In this document: positions 46,387 through 55,900 of the stretch, one piece after another | How positions within the stretch are numbered: position 1 is the stretch's first letter | Layout of the letters: every line of letters begins with the position of its first letter | Source: Peteryoungia algae | GTDB lineage: Bacteria > Pseudomonadota > Alphaproteobacteria > Rhizobiales > Rhizobiaceae | Direction of reading: 5' to 3' | NCBI RefSeq assembly: GCF_030369675.1 | Contig: NZ_CP128477.1 | Coordinates: 1,116,001 to 1,180,000, forward strand | DNA length: 64,000 nt | Translations under genes and position numbers: made by a program | The notes under the pieces: generated by a model | Database searches by the model: none | What the model was told of the DNA's origin: nothing | The model's input: the letters and a program-made list of their open reading frames with translations, nothing else

Positions 46387-46738
46387 CGCTCACCTGCACA
46401 TAATCGAGGATACCGGCGATCGGGGCGCTCGGCTTGCGAACGGTGATCCGGCACCGAAGCATTTCGGGGAACCGGTCGAGCAGTCCTCGCGCGATCGTCA
46501 GCGCCAGCGCCTCGATCAACTGCCGCCTGCAGCCGGTGACGATCTCCTGGATCACCTCGAAGGCGATCCCGTAATGCACGGTCCCATCCAGCGTATCGGT
46601 CTCGGCGGCTTGAAGTGCATCGACGTCGAACTCGGCGTCGATGAAAAAGCGCTGTCCGAGCACACCCTCCTCGGGAAACACGCCGTGATGGGCAAAGAAG
46701 GCGCAGTTTTTCAGGGTAATGGTGAAAACGCCGCTCAT
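46367..46738 (-). CDS. folB: Dihydroneopterin aldolase
   Basis: The 123-residue enzyme cleaves dihydroneopterin to 6-hydroxymethyl-dihydropterin. The small octamer-forming tunnelling-fold protein shows F-F-A-H-H-G-V-F-P-E-E-G-V-L-G-Q-R-F and the later I-T-V-R-K-P-S-A-P-I. The ATG at 46738 overlaps the stop of folP in an ATGA, and its 3' end overlaps folK, so the three folate genes are translationally coupled in one operon. Confidence 0.95.
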   Translation of the reverse strand: MSGVFTITLKNCAFFAHHGVFPEEGVLGQRFFIDAEFDVDALQAAETDTLDGTVHYGIAFEVIQEIVTGCRRQLIEALALTIARGLLDRFPEMLRCRITVRKPSAPIAGILDYVQVSVEQFRR

Positions 46739-47604
46739 GTGGAAGATCCCTTCGCCGCAGCGGTCCGCCGCTCGGTTTCGAGCATAGCATCGGCGATCAG
46801 GACGGCGTCCCGGTTGATCGCGACATTATGGACGCGGAAAACGGAGGCCCCTTTCAGCCGGAGCGCCACCGTGGTTGCAGCGGTTGCTGCATCGCGGTCC
46901 GGGGCATCGCGCCCGGTCAGCGCCCCGAGGAATCGTTTGCGTGAGGTACCCACGAGCAGCGGCAGGCCAAAGGCACGCAGTTCGCCGAAGCGGGTCATCA
47001 GCTCCATATTCTCCTCCAGGCTTTCCTTCGCGAAACCGAAACCCGGGTCGAGGACGATTGTTTCGCGCGCGACGCCGGCACGTGCGGCAATGTCGAGGGA
47101 AAGGCCAAGAAACTCCAGCTGGTCGGCGATCGGATCGGCGAGCTTGGCGCGTCCACGCCCGGTATGCATGATGCACAGCCCAGATCCGGTTTCCGCAGCG
47201 ACGGCCGCGATGTCCGGCTCCCGTTGCAGTCCATGCACGTCGTTGACGATATGGGCGCCTGCCGCAACGGCCGCCCGGGCGGTGACCGCCCGATAGGTGT
47301 CGATCGAGATCAGCGCATCCGTTCTCTGACGCAGGGCCGAGATCACTGGCAAGACACGCGCCATCTCATCCTCTGCACTGACCTCCGCCGCACCCGGTCG
47401 TGTCGATTCACCGCCAATGTCGAGAATGGTGGCCCCCTCCTCGACACAGGCCAGGGCATGAGCGACAGCGGCCTCGGTATTGTCGTGCAGACCGCCATCG
47501 GAAAAGGAGTCCGGCGTGACATTGACAATGGCCATGATCACGCCGCGCTCGCTCAGGTCGAGGCTGCGGCCGTATCCAACACGCCAAATTGTGCGCTCAC
47601 CCAT
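46735..47604 (-). CDS. folP: Dihydropteroate synthase
   Basis: The 289-residue TIM-barrel enzyme joins hydroxymethyl-dihydropterin pyrophosphate to p-aminobenzoate and is the target of sulfonamides. Motifs are I-M-A-I-V-N-V-T-P-D-S-F-S-D-G-G, D-I-G-G-E-S-T-R-P-G-A, N-D-V-H-G and the L-V-G-T-S-R-K-R-F loop. The start at 47604 (ATG, M-G-E-R-T) is preferred; a GTG at 47610 is possible. It opens the folate operon and is divergent from the DUF922 gene. Confidence 0.96.
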   Translation of the reverse strand: MGERTIWRVGYGRSLDLSERGVIMAIVNVTPDSFSDGGLHDNTEAAVAHALACVEEGATILDIGGESTRPGAAEVSAEDEMARVLPVISALRQRTDALISIDTYRAVTARAAVAAGAHIVNDVHGLQREPDIAAVAAETGSGLCIMHTGRGRAKLADPIADQLEFLGLSLDIAARAGVARETIVLDPGFGFAKESLEENMELMTRFGELRAFGLPLLVGTSRKRFLGALTGRDAPDRDAATAATTVALRLKGASVFRVHNVAINRDAVLIADAMLETERRTAAAKGSST

Positions 47605-47714
47605 GGCCACGCGACCTTGTATCCTCTCGACGGAAATCCGCGAAGCTGCGATAGTACAAATCGGGTTTGGCTATGCCCCAAGGGCGCGGCGAATACAACA
47701 TTGCGGAAAAAAGA

Positions 47715-48341
47715 ATGAAGAACTCCCGCCGTCTTCGGGCCGCCAGCATCTGGGCAGCTCTGATCGGCATATCCCTGCCGCTTTCGGCGAGCGCCGACGT
47801 CGTCGTCCAGAAGTCCATCACCTTCTTCCAGATCGGCGGCCGGACTCCGGCCGATCTCGACGCAGAACTCTCGCGCAAGGGCCCCTTCACCCAGGCGAGT
47901 GGCAACCGCCATCCGGGCGCGACCCAGATCCGCTTCGGTGGCGACCTGACCTATACCCGACGCGGCGACCGCTGCGCGATCGAGGATGTCCGCGTCACAG
48001 TGGCGACCAAGCTCATTCTGCCTCGCTGGAAAAACCGCAAACACGCGAGCCAGGACATGGCCACCTTGTGGGATGCGCTCTCGTCCGACATCAAGCGGCA
48101 CGAAGAGCGGCACGCCGAAATCGCGCGCCAGCATGCCAAGCTGCTGGAACAGCGCCTTTTGAAGTTGCGCCCGACACGGGACTGCGAAACCCTGCAGGAT
48201 CGCGTCAGCGAGACTACCGACGAAGTGACGGTGGCGCATGACGAGGCGCAGATGAGGTTCGACCGAGTCGAGGCGAAGAACTTCGAGGATCGCATGGCGC
48301 GGATTCTGAGGCATCGCCAGGAAACCCGGGAAAACCGCTAG
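47715..48341 (+). CDS. Secreted DUF922-family putative zinc protease
   Basis: The 208-residue product has a signal peptide (about residues 1-28, ending S-A-S-A-D) and a domain with H-E-E-R-H (residues 129-133), the HExxH zinc-protease motif of the DUF922 family. It also has an N-terminal Q-K-S-I-T-F-F-Q-I-G-G and the pattern of basic residues around W-K-N-R-K. The long charged C-terminus is helical. Substrate is unknown. The ATG at 47715 has GGAAAAAAGA upstream. It is divergent from folP. Confidence 0.82.
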   Translation: MKNSRRLRAASIWAALIGISLPLSASADVVVQKSITFFQIGGRTPADLDAELSRKGPFTQASGNRHPGATQIRFGGDLTYTRRGDRCAIEDVRVTVATKLILPRWKNRKHASQDMATLWDALSSDIKRHEERHAEIARQHAKLLEQRLLKLRPTRDCETLQDRVSETTDEVTVAHDEAQMRFDRVEAKNFEDRMARILRHRQETRENR

Positions 48342-48479
48342 AAATCACCCCTGAAATCCAAGGGCAAGTGTTGCCTCGATGCTGCAGCTTGCGCAGGCCT
48401 TACGCCTACGCCTGTGAATAACCGGCAATTTCTCGGCGTGGCCCTTGATACAAATCTGAAATATAAGTGTCATCGAATA

Positions 48480-48607
48480 CGTTGATTAAGCGTTCCCGAT
48501 TTCCAGTTCTCCCGGCGCGTCCTGGTGCCACAGGTGCTTCCTCCCTCGCCTGTTTGGCGATGCGCCCCCTTGCCCCGCTTTCGCGTCGCGAAAGCGGGGC
48601 TTTTTTT
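48480..48607 (+). ncRNA. Probable trans-acting small RNA with anti-Shine-Dalgarno loops
   Basis: No gene is encoded between 48342 and 48632, yet a very strong terminator (48572-48607) stands 230 bases after the last plus-strand gene. Upstream, TTGATA (48445-48450) and TGTCAT (48468-48473), spaced by 17, predict a start near 48480 and a transcript of about 128 bases. It would fold into an outer stem GGCGC/GCGCC (48514-48518 with 48562-48566), an internal hairpin CCTG/CAGG (48521-48534), a second CGCC/GGCG (48547-48559) and the terminator. Unpaired stretches TTCTCCC and CTTCCTCCCTC are complementary to ribosome-binding sites, which recalls the alpha-r14 sRNA family of rhizobia. Family assignment is inference. 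Confidence 0.6.
48572..48607 (+). terminator. Strong terminator of the sRNA candidate
   Basis: GCCCCGCTTTCG (48572-48583) pairs with CGAAAGCGGGGC (48589-48600), followed by seven T (48601-48607). The stem could extend further into the CGTCG loop. Confidence 0.95.
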
Positions 48608-48632
48608 GTGGGATAGCGATGACCGAAAGGTC

Positions 48633-48953
48633 TCAGCCCTGCCGTTCCGGAACGTGAACCACGAGCCCTTCGAGGGATGCTGACACCTTGATCTGACAGG
48701 AGAGACGCGAAGTCGGGCGTACGTCGACGGCAAAGTCCAGCATGTCTTCTTCCATCGGTGACGGCTGGCCAACCTTTTCGGACCAGGCATCATCGACATA
48801 GACATGACAGGTGGCACAGGCGCAGGCGCCGCCGCATTCGGCATCGATCCCCGGGACCGAATTGCGCACCGCATTTTCCATCACGGTGGAGCCGTCGGCT
48901 GCCGCGATGTCGAAACGTGTGCCGTCGAATGCGATGATGCTGATGTTTGCCAT
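48633..48953 (-). CDS. 2Fe-2S ferredoxin
   Basis: The 106-residue ferredoxin has the vertebrate-type/adrenodoxin cluster pattern C-x5-C-x2-C (Cys40, Cys46, Cys49) in [15 protein letters not shown] and the fourth ligand Cys86 in R-L-S-C-Q-I. The motif [12 protein letters not shown] is typical of FdxB/FdVI-type proteins that feed cytochrome P450 or act in cluster assembly. Start at 48953 (ATG, M-A-N-I-S); the frame stays open upstream to 49022. It is convergent with the sRNA terminator. Confidence 0.95.
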   Translation of the reverse strand: MANISIIAFDGTRFDIAAADGSTVMENAVRNSVPGIDAECGGACACATCHVYVDDAWSEKVGQPSPMEEDMLDFAVDVRPTSRLSCQIKVSASLEGLVVHVPERQG

Positions 48954-49067
48954 GTTTGCCTGTCCAGACTTCGCCTTGTGAAAAATCGGCGAAGTCATCT
49001 CCCAATTCGGAAAGTCAGTCAACTCACGGGAAAGCGATCAGGGCGAGTGAGAACACGCCTCTGGCGA

Positions 49068-49442
49068 TCAGCGGGCGAGCTTCAGGATGAAGTGCTCGGC
49101 TTCCAGCACGGCGGACGAGACCGTAGCCATGGAATCGGCGGTCGCCCCCTTGGCTTCGACCAGATCGGCGGCAGCCACGACGCGAAGCGCACCGACGGCC
49201 ATGGCCGCATTGCGCAGACGGTTGGCAGCGGACTTCACTTCCACCTTGCCACGCCCGGCAGACATGGCGAGGAGGCAGCCACGGGCCTGGCGCGCGAAAA
49301 TCTGCAGGATCTCGACCTCCACAGCCTTGTCGCCCTTGCTCTGGGTGGCCAGGTGTACGAGGTCGATGGGGCGCTGCAGGGAGGGCGTCAGACCATTCAG
49401 GTTGTCGGGCGATTCGAATGCGATATTGACTGCGGCGGCCAT
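49068..49442 (-). CDS. Hpt-domain-like protein lacking the phospho-acceptor histidine
   Basis: The 124-residue, all-helical protein resembles small rhizobial Hpt (histidine phosphotransfer) proteins, with D-L-V-H-L-A-T-Q, I-L-Q-I-F-A-R-Q-A-R and a C-terminal E-H-F-I-L-K-L-A-R. In the phospho-acceptor helix, the usual A-A-H-R-L-K-G reads A-A-N-R-L-R-N (Asn74 instead of His, plus loss of the Lys and Gly). It cannot be phosphorylated at the canonical site, so it would be a decoy or structural partner in a phosphorelay. A CtrA-type half site lies about 100 bases upstream. Confidence 0.75.
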   Translation of the reverse strand: MAAAVNIAFESPDNLNGLTPSLQRPIDLVHLATQSKGDKAVEVEILQIFARQARGCLLAMSAGRGKVEVKSAANRLRNAAMAVGALRVVAAADLVEAKGATADSMATVSSAVLEAEHFILKLAR

Positions 49443-49919
49443 GACCGGGATCCTTGGTTTCTTGTTTTTGGTGTTGCCAGTCTGAGGCCTCACAATGGGC
49501 GCGCCGTTAAGAAAACCGGGGAGCGACGGAAAAAGCTGGCACTATGGTTAACGGGAATTAAACCTAGGCGCGGACTGGCTTTTCAGCCGAAACCTTGATT
49601 GAAATACTGTTAACAAGAGCAAGGGGTGCGGGAACGCCAGGGGCGCATTAATTGTATCGGATGGCCAAATGTGTCAGTACGATACGGTTGATTGGGCAAT
49701 CGTGCGTGACCTTTGCCCGCGAGCCAGTCGGTGCGCGTGATTCCGGCGATAGCGCCGGCACTGCAGCGACCGAACTGCTATAAGTCAGAGGTTTTGTCCG
49801 GCGTGGCGGCGGGCGGGATTTCAAGTGTACGGCGGGAGCCGGACGGAACCGAAGCGATGAGCGGCATCGCGGTTTGGCGTCTGACCCACCGAGAGTAAGC
49901 GGTAACGAGGCGTAACCCT
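49443..49919. other. Intergenic region before the GPR-like gene
   Basis: The 477-base gap between the Hpt-like gene (minus) and the GPR-like gene (plus) holds an exact CtrA-type half site (49544-49551) with further TTAA-containing sites, including GTTAAG near 49506 and GTTAAC near 49610, and a TATAAG (49779-49784) that could be a -10 but lacks a clear -35. I see no gene in it. The open frame at 49713-49898 has no support. Confidence 0.6.
49544..49551 (-). promoter_or_regulatory. CtrA-type half site before the Hpt-like gene
   Basis: ATGGTTAA on the plus strand reads TTAACCAT on the minus strand, an exact rhizobial CtrA half site. Seven bases separate TTAA (49548-49551) from TAAA (49559-49562), a near match to the full TTAA-N7-TTAA box. 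It is 102 bases before the Hpt-like start and 370 bases before the GPR-like start. A short-motif match, so tentative. Confidence 0.4.
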
Positions 49920-52900
49920 ATGGCGAACAAGAAGACCGACTCGATTGATGAGAACGCGTTCCACGCGCTCGAGGCGGCCCTGAGTATCGATTTCGATGGT
50001 GAGGACGACGCCGCTCCAGGCCCGGCACGGTCCAAACCTCACGCCCCGGAGGCAGCCTTGTCAGACAGTACCTCGCGTTCCGCCTCGAAGAAGACGATTG
50101 AGCGCCGCTCCGCGCGCGCCGGTGAGCTCAACCCCGAACCGGCACCGAAGGCTCCGGCCTTCTCTCCCGCCAATGACGGCTCGCGCCGCACGCCGACGGC
50201 GATCCTGAAAACGCTGGACGGAGCCTCGTTAACCTCGGCCTTGCGCAATGCCGCCGTCGTCTCCGGGCTGTGGGTCCTCGGCGCTCTGGGCCTGACCCAG
50301 CTTCTTTACGGCAGTGCTCTCTGGCAGGTCCCCTCGATCGCCGAGATCGTCGCCATGCCGGGCGTCGTCGCCATCTTCATCGGCACCTTCCTGCCGATCA
50401 TGCTCTTCTTCGCCTTCGCGATCATGATGGCGCGCGCGCACGATCTGCGCAACGCGGCCCGGTCCATGGCCGAGGTCGCCCTTCGCCTCGCCGAACCCGA
50501 AACCATCGCATCCGAACGCATCATGACGGTCGGCCAGGCGGTGCGCCGCGAAGTCTCCGCGATGAACGAAGGCATCGAGCGCACCATCGCCCGTGCCACG
50601 GAACTGGAAACCCTCGTCCATTCCGAAGTGACCGCGCTCGAGCGCAGCTACACCGACAACGAACTGCGCGTCCGCGGCCTCGTCCACGAACTGGGCGCCG
50701 AACGGGATGCCATCGTCAACCACGCAGAGCGCATCCGCTCCTCCATCGTTGGCGCCCATGAACAGCTGAAGGAAGAACTGTCGCTTGCCACCGAAGAGAT
50801 TTCGGTTCGCCTGCAGACATCGGGTGAAGCTTTCGCGTCGATGATCGACACCCGCGCCGCAACGATCATGGAAAAGTCCGATGCGGCGGTCAACGCTCTC
50901 GGATCGCTACTCGCGCACAAGACCGAAAACATGGTCCAGACGCTCGCCGCGTCGGGCATGTCGCTCTCCAACGAATTCGACACCCAGCTCCAGTCGCTCA
51001 CCTCGACCCTGAGCCAGCGCGGTCGCGAACTGCTCGGCGAGTTCGAAACCCGCGCCTCCTCGCTCGACGCCAATACCGAAAAGCTGAACGCGGCACTGAA
51101 TGAACGGGCGCGCCAGCTCAACGAGACCCTGGTCGAGCGCACCCGCGACATCGCGGAAACCCTGAAGGGCAGCGAGACCTCGATCACCTCGTCGCTCGAC
51201 GACGTTCTCTCGCGCCTCAACCTGTCTCTGGATGAGCACGGCCGCGGCTTCCGCCAGAGCCTGCAATCGAGCGCCGACGATGCGATCGTCGATCTCGACC
51301 TGCGTTCGGGCCTCTTCGAGGACCGGTTCCAGACGACGATCGGCCAGATCAACGCGACCTTCGACCAGCGCGTCGCGGAATTTGCCAGCGCCTTCGACCA
51401 GCGCGCCGGCTCACTCGATTCGAAGCTGATGGAAAGCCTTGCCCGGATCAACGAGACGGTGAACGGCGGAACCGACTCCATCAACGGCATCCTGAACTCC
51501 AGCATCGAACGCCTCGGCTCGACACTCACCGACCAGTCGCTGGCGCTCGCGATGACGCTCAGCACCAGCCAGGAAATGCTCGACAGTTCCATGTCGGATC
51601 GTGCGCAGGAAATCGCGGATGCAATGTCCGCCCGAGCTGCCGCACTGACGGAAAGCCTCGAAAGCGCACAGACACGCATCGATCAGGTCATGGAAGAGCG
51701 CAGCGGCTCGCTCTACAACGCACTCAGCGACAACCAGCAGCGCTTTGAACAGACGCTGTCGAGCCGTGCGGAGCACATCGTCAATGCGCTCGAAGCCAAC
51801 CAGGATCGATTCGCCGAAACCCTCGACGTCAAGGCGCGCGGCATCGCAAATCTTGTCGAGGGCCAGAGCGAACAGCTCATCGACGCCCTCAACACCAAGA
51901 GCCTCGAGCTTGATCTCACCCTGACCGCACGCACTCAGGACTTGTCAGAGACCCTGAACGACAGCCAGCGCCGCATTGACGAGACGCTGAACCAGCGCGC
52001 CTCGTCCATCATCGAGACGGTTGCCGATGCCGATCGCCGCATCGACGCAGCTTTTGCGGAAAAGGCCGAAACCATTCGCAACGCCTATGGTGAAAACCAG
52101 GAACGTCTGGAACTTTCACTTGCAAGCCATACGTCCTATCTCACCTCGACGCTCGAAGATGCGACCGGCGACATCGAACGCAGCCTCGGCCAGAGCTCCG
52201 GCCGGATCGCCGAGACGGTCGCGACCGGTCTTGCCGACATCGACGAGAAACTCGGAGGCAACCAGCAGCGCCTGGAGCTATCCCTGGCAAGCCACACCTC
52301 CTATCTCGCATCGACGCTCGAAGATGCGACCGGCGAGATCGAGCGCAGCCTCGGCCAGTCCTCGAGCCGCATCGCCGAAACCGTTACTGCCGGCATAGCC
52401 GAACTGGGAGACAAGCTTGGCGGCAGCGAGCAGCGCCTCGACAGCCTGCTCACCGCGGCCTCCAGCACCATTTCCAGCACGCTCGAAGACAATGCGGCCC
52501 GCATCGCGAACACGCTGAGATCCGGCGTGGACGACATCGATGGCAGGATTGCCGAGACCAACACCACGCTGAGGAGCAGCCTCGAATCGGCGACCAATGC
52601 GCTGGCGACGACCCTTGGCGAAAACACGGACCGCATCTCGCAGACGATAGATACCGGCGTCGCTGCGATCGATGATCGCCTGGTCGGCACGCATGAGCGG
52701 ATCCGCGCGACCCTCGAGGACCGCACCCAGGCCATTACTGCTTCCATCGGTGAGGCCCGCGACGCGCTGGAAACCACGCTCGGCGAACATGCAACCTCGA
52801 TCGGCGCCTCTGTTGCCGCCAGCACCGGCATGCTCGAAATGAGCCTGGAGGACCACGAGGAAAGCCTGCGCAAGGTCATCGACGACAGCAGCCGGGCACT

Positions 52901-55900
52901 CGACGAGCGCCTGCGCGGCACCGCCGGTGCCCTCACCGATCAGATCCGTGAAGCGGCCGACGACATCACGCGTTCGGCCCACGGCTTCTCGGGCACCGTC
53001 GAACAGTCCGTCTCGGGCATGACCACCCGCCTGGACGAAACCAGCACCCGCATCGAACAGAGCCTCGGCACACTGGAAGATCGTCTGCGAAACGGTCTCG
53101 ACGGCGTCGACGCCCGCGTCAACGATGCCGGCGAGAAGTTTGCCGCCCGCCTCGACGAAAAGGTCTCCAATATTGAGCGCGTTGGCGACGAAGCCTCGAT
53201 GCGCGTGGCACAGGTCCTCGACGAGGGCATCGGCCGCGTCTCCGAAACCTTCGACACTCGTACACCGGTGATCGAAGAGCGTCTGGCGACCATGGACCGC
53301 GCCCTGAACATCGGGCTTGAAAACGTCAACCGCACCATCGAAGGCAAGGCCGCAGGCCTGGCGACTGCCCTGCGCAGCGCCGTGACCGACGCTGCCCGTG
53401 ACCTCGACAGCGAGGCTCAGCGCTCGGTCGATCGCCTGGCGGCCACCACCTCGCAGTTTGCCGAGCAGATCGGCGAACGCAGCGCCGAACTCAACCGCAC
53501 GGTCGAGGAACGCTCGGAGGACCTCGCGCGGCGCATCACCGACACCCAGAACCGCCTCGCCGGACAGGCCGCGACGATCGCCGAGACCTTCTCGCAGGCC
53601 GGCGATGTCATCAGCAACAAGGTGAACCAGGCAGAAGCGCTTGTCAGCGCCCAGGTGGCCAACCTTTCGGGCACCCTTGGCGAAGTGAGCACCACGCTGG
53701 AACAGCGCGCCGCCGCAATCCGTGACGCGATCTCCGGCAACACGCAGGAACTCGCCGATGCCATGAACGCGGCAGAGAAGGCACTCGAGGTTCGCGGCAA
53801 CTCCATCCGCGACGCGATTTCCGGCAACACGCAGGAACTCGCAACCACCATGAATGCGGTGGAGAAGGCGCTGGAAGCGCGCGGCAATTCGATCCGCTCG
53901 GTGCTCGACGATCGCACCCGTGAGCTGAACTCGATGCTCTCCACGCGTTCGGCCGAACTGTCGCGTCTGATCGACGAGAAGGCGGCGCCCGTCGTCGCTT
54001 CCTATGCCGAGACCGGACGTGTCGCCGCAGAACAGATCGCCGCGGCTGCGGAGCAGAGTGCCGAGCGCCTTCGCGCCGAAAATGCGGCCCTGGTCAACGC
54101 GATCAGCCAGCGCACGGATCGTGCGGTTGCAACCCTGGGCGCGGCCGAACAGAGCCTCGTCGCCAGCGCCTCGCAGCTCATCGAACGACTGGGCGACAGC
54201 AATGCCGGCCTTTCTTCGATGATCGACCAGGCCGTCGAGAGCATCGGCTCGCTCGACAGCCGCCTCGGCTCCACGGCCAATCGCTTCAACGAGACGGCGA
54301 GCCAGGCGACCGACATGCTGTCGACATCCAATCGCCTGCTCGACGACAAGCTCGGCCGCCTCACCGCCGTCTCCGGCGAAACACTGCAGCAGGTCTCCTC
54401 CATCGTCAGCCGCTTCGGCGACCACACCCAGGTTCTCGGCAAGGCTTCCGAACTGTTGTCGGCTGCCCAGTCCAACCTGGTCGGCACGCTCGAAGAGCGC
54501 CAGCAGGCCCTGCGCGACCTCTCCATTGGCCTCGTCAAGCGGTCGGAGGAAATCGAGACCACCATGCAGGGGCTCGGCAAGATGGTCGAGACCGCCTTCG
54601 ACCGCGCCGAACAGCGCTCCGGCCAGATGGCCGGCAACCTCCGCCAGAACGTCCAGGCATCCTTCACCGATATCGGTCTGATCCTCGGCGAAACGGAAAA
54701 GCGCGCCCAGTCGACGGCTGCCAACATGCGCGAAAGCGTTCAGGCCTCCTTCGCCGACATTGGACAGGTGCTCGGGGAAACCGAAAAGAAGGCACAGCTC
54801 ACCGCAGCTAACATGCGCAATGCCCTGCTCTCCGCCGAACAGGAGGCACAGGTCTCGATCGACAAGACACTGACTGAAGCCGAGAAGCGTTCAGGCGAAC
54901 TTGCAAACCGTCTGCGCGGCGGCCTCGCCGTCTCGCTGAACGACATCGACCACCTGCTCGGCGAAGCCGGACGCAAGTCGGAAGGTGCTGCAGTTGCCCT
55001 TCGCGAAGCCATGCAGCAGGCCGTGACCGAGGCAGTTGCAAGGTTTGCGGGCGCGACCGATGAGATCCGTCGCTCGGCCGTCGACATTCGCAAGGAACTC
55101 GATCTGACCCGCAATGAGCTGAAGCGCGGGGCCTTCGACCTGCCTGAGGAGGCCAAGGAAAGCGCAGCCCAGATGCGCCGTGCCGTATCCGAGCAGATCA
55201 AGGCGCTACAGGACATCTCGCAGCTCGTCGGCCGCACGAGCCAGACGCTCGAAATCTCCGAGCCTGTCGCCCGGCGCCTGGCGGAGGCCCAGCCGGAACC
55301 TGCACGCCGCCAGCCGGCCGCACCGCAGCCGCAACCCCAGATCCGTCAGGCCGAAGGCCTGGCCCTGCGCGGAAGCCTCGGCGCGACCGAGCCCTACGCC
55401 CAGTCGACGGCTGCGACCACCCGCGCTGAAGGCGGTGGCTGGATCAGCGACCTTCTGCGCGGCGCCTCGCGCGAAGAACCCCAGGAAGCAGGCCCCGCTC
55501 GCCCGGCGCCAGCTCCGCAGCGACCGGTCGCGGAAAGCCAGCCGGCACGCCAGGGTGACACCCGCAATCCGCGCCACATGGTCGAATCGCTGAACTCGCT
55601 CTCGGTCGATATTGCCCGCGCGATCGATCACGACGCTTCTGTCGATCTGTGGCGCCGCTACCAGCGTGGCGAACGCGACGTCTTCACCCGCCGGCTCTAC
55701 ACGCTGAAGGGCCAGCAGACCTTCGACGAGATCAAGCGCAAGTACGACCGCGAGCCGGAATTCCGTGTGGCTGTCGATCGCTACATCGCCGATTTCGAAA
55801 AACTTCTGGCAGACGTCGCACGCACCGATCGCGACAAGTCGATCACCCAGTCCTACCTGACCTCCGACACGGGCAAGGTCTACACCATGCTCGCGCATGC

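Noticed and set aside
49713..49898. Plus-strand 61-codon frame upstream of the GPR-like gene
   Set aside because: No ribosome-binding site and no similarity to anything known; it lies in a region rich in regulatory-looking sites.
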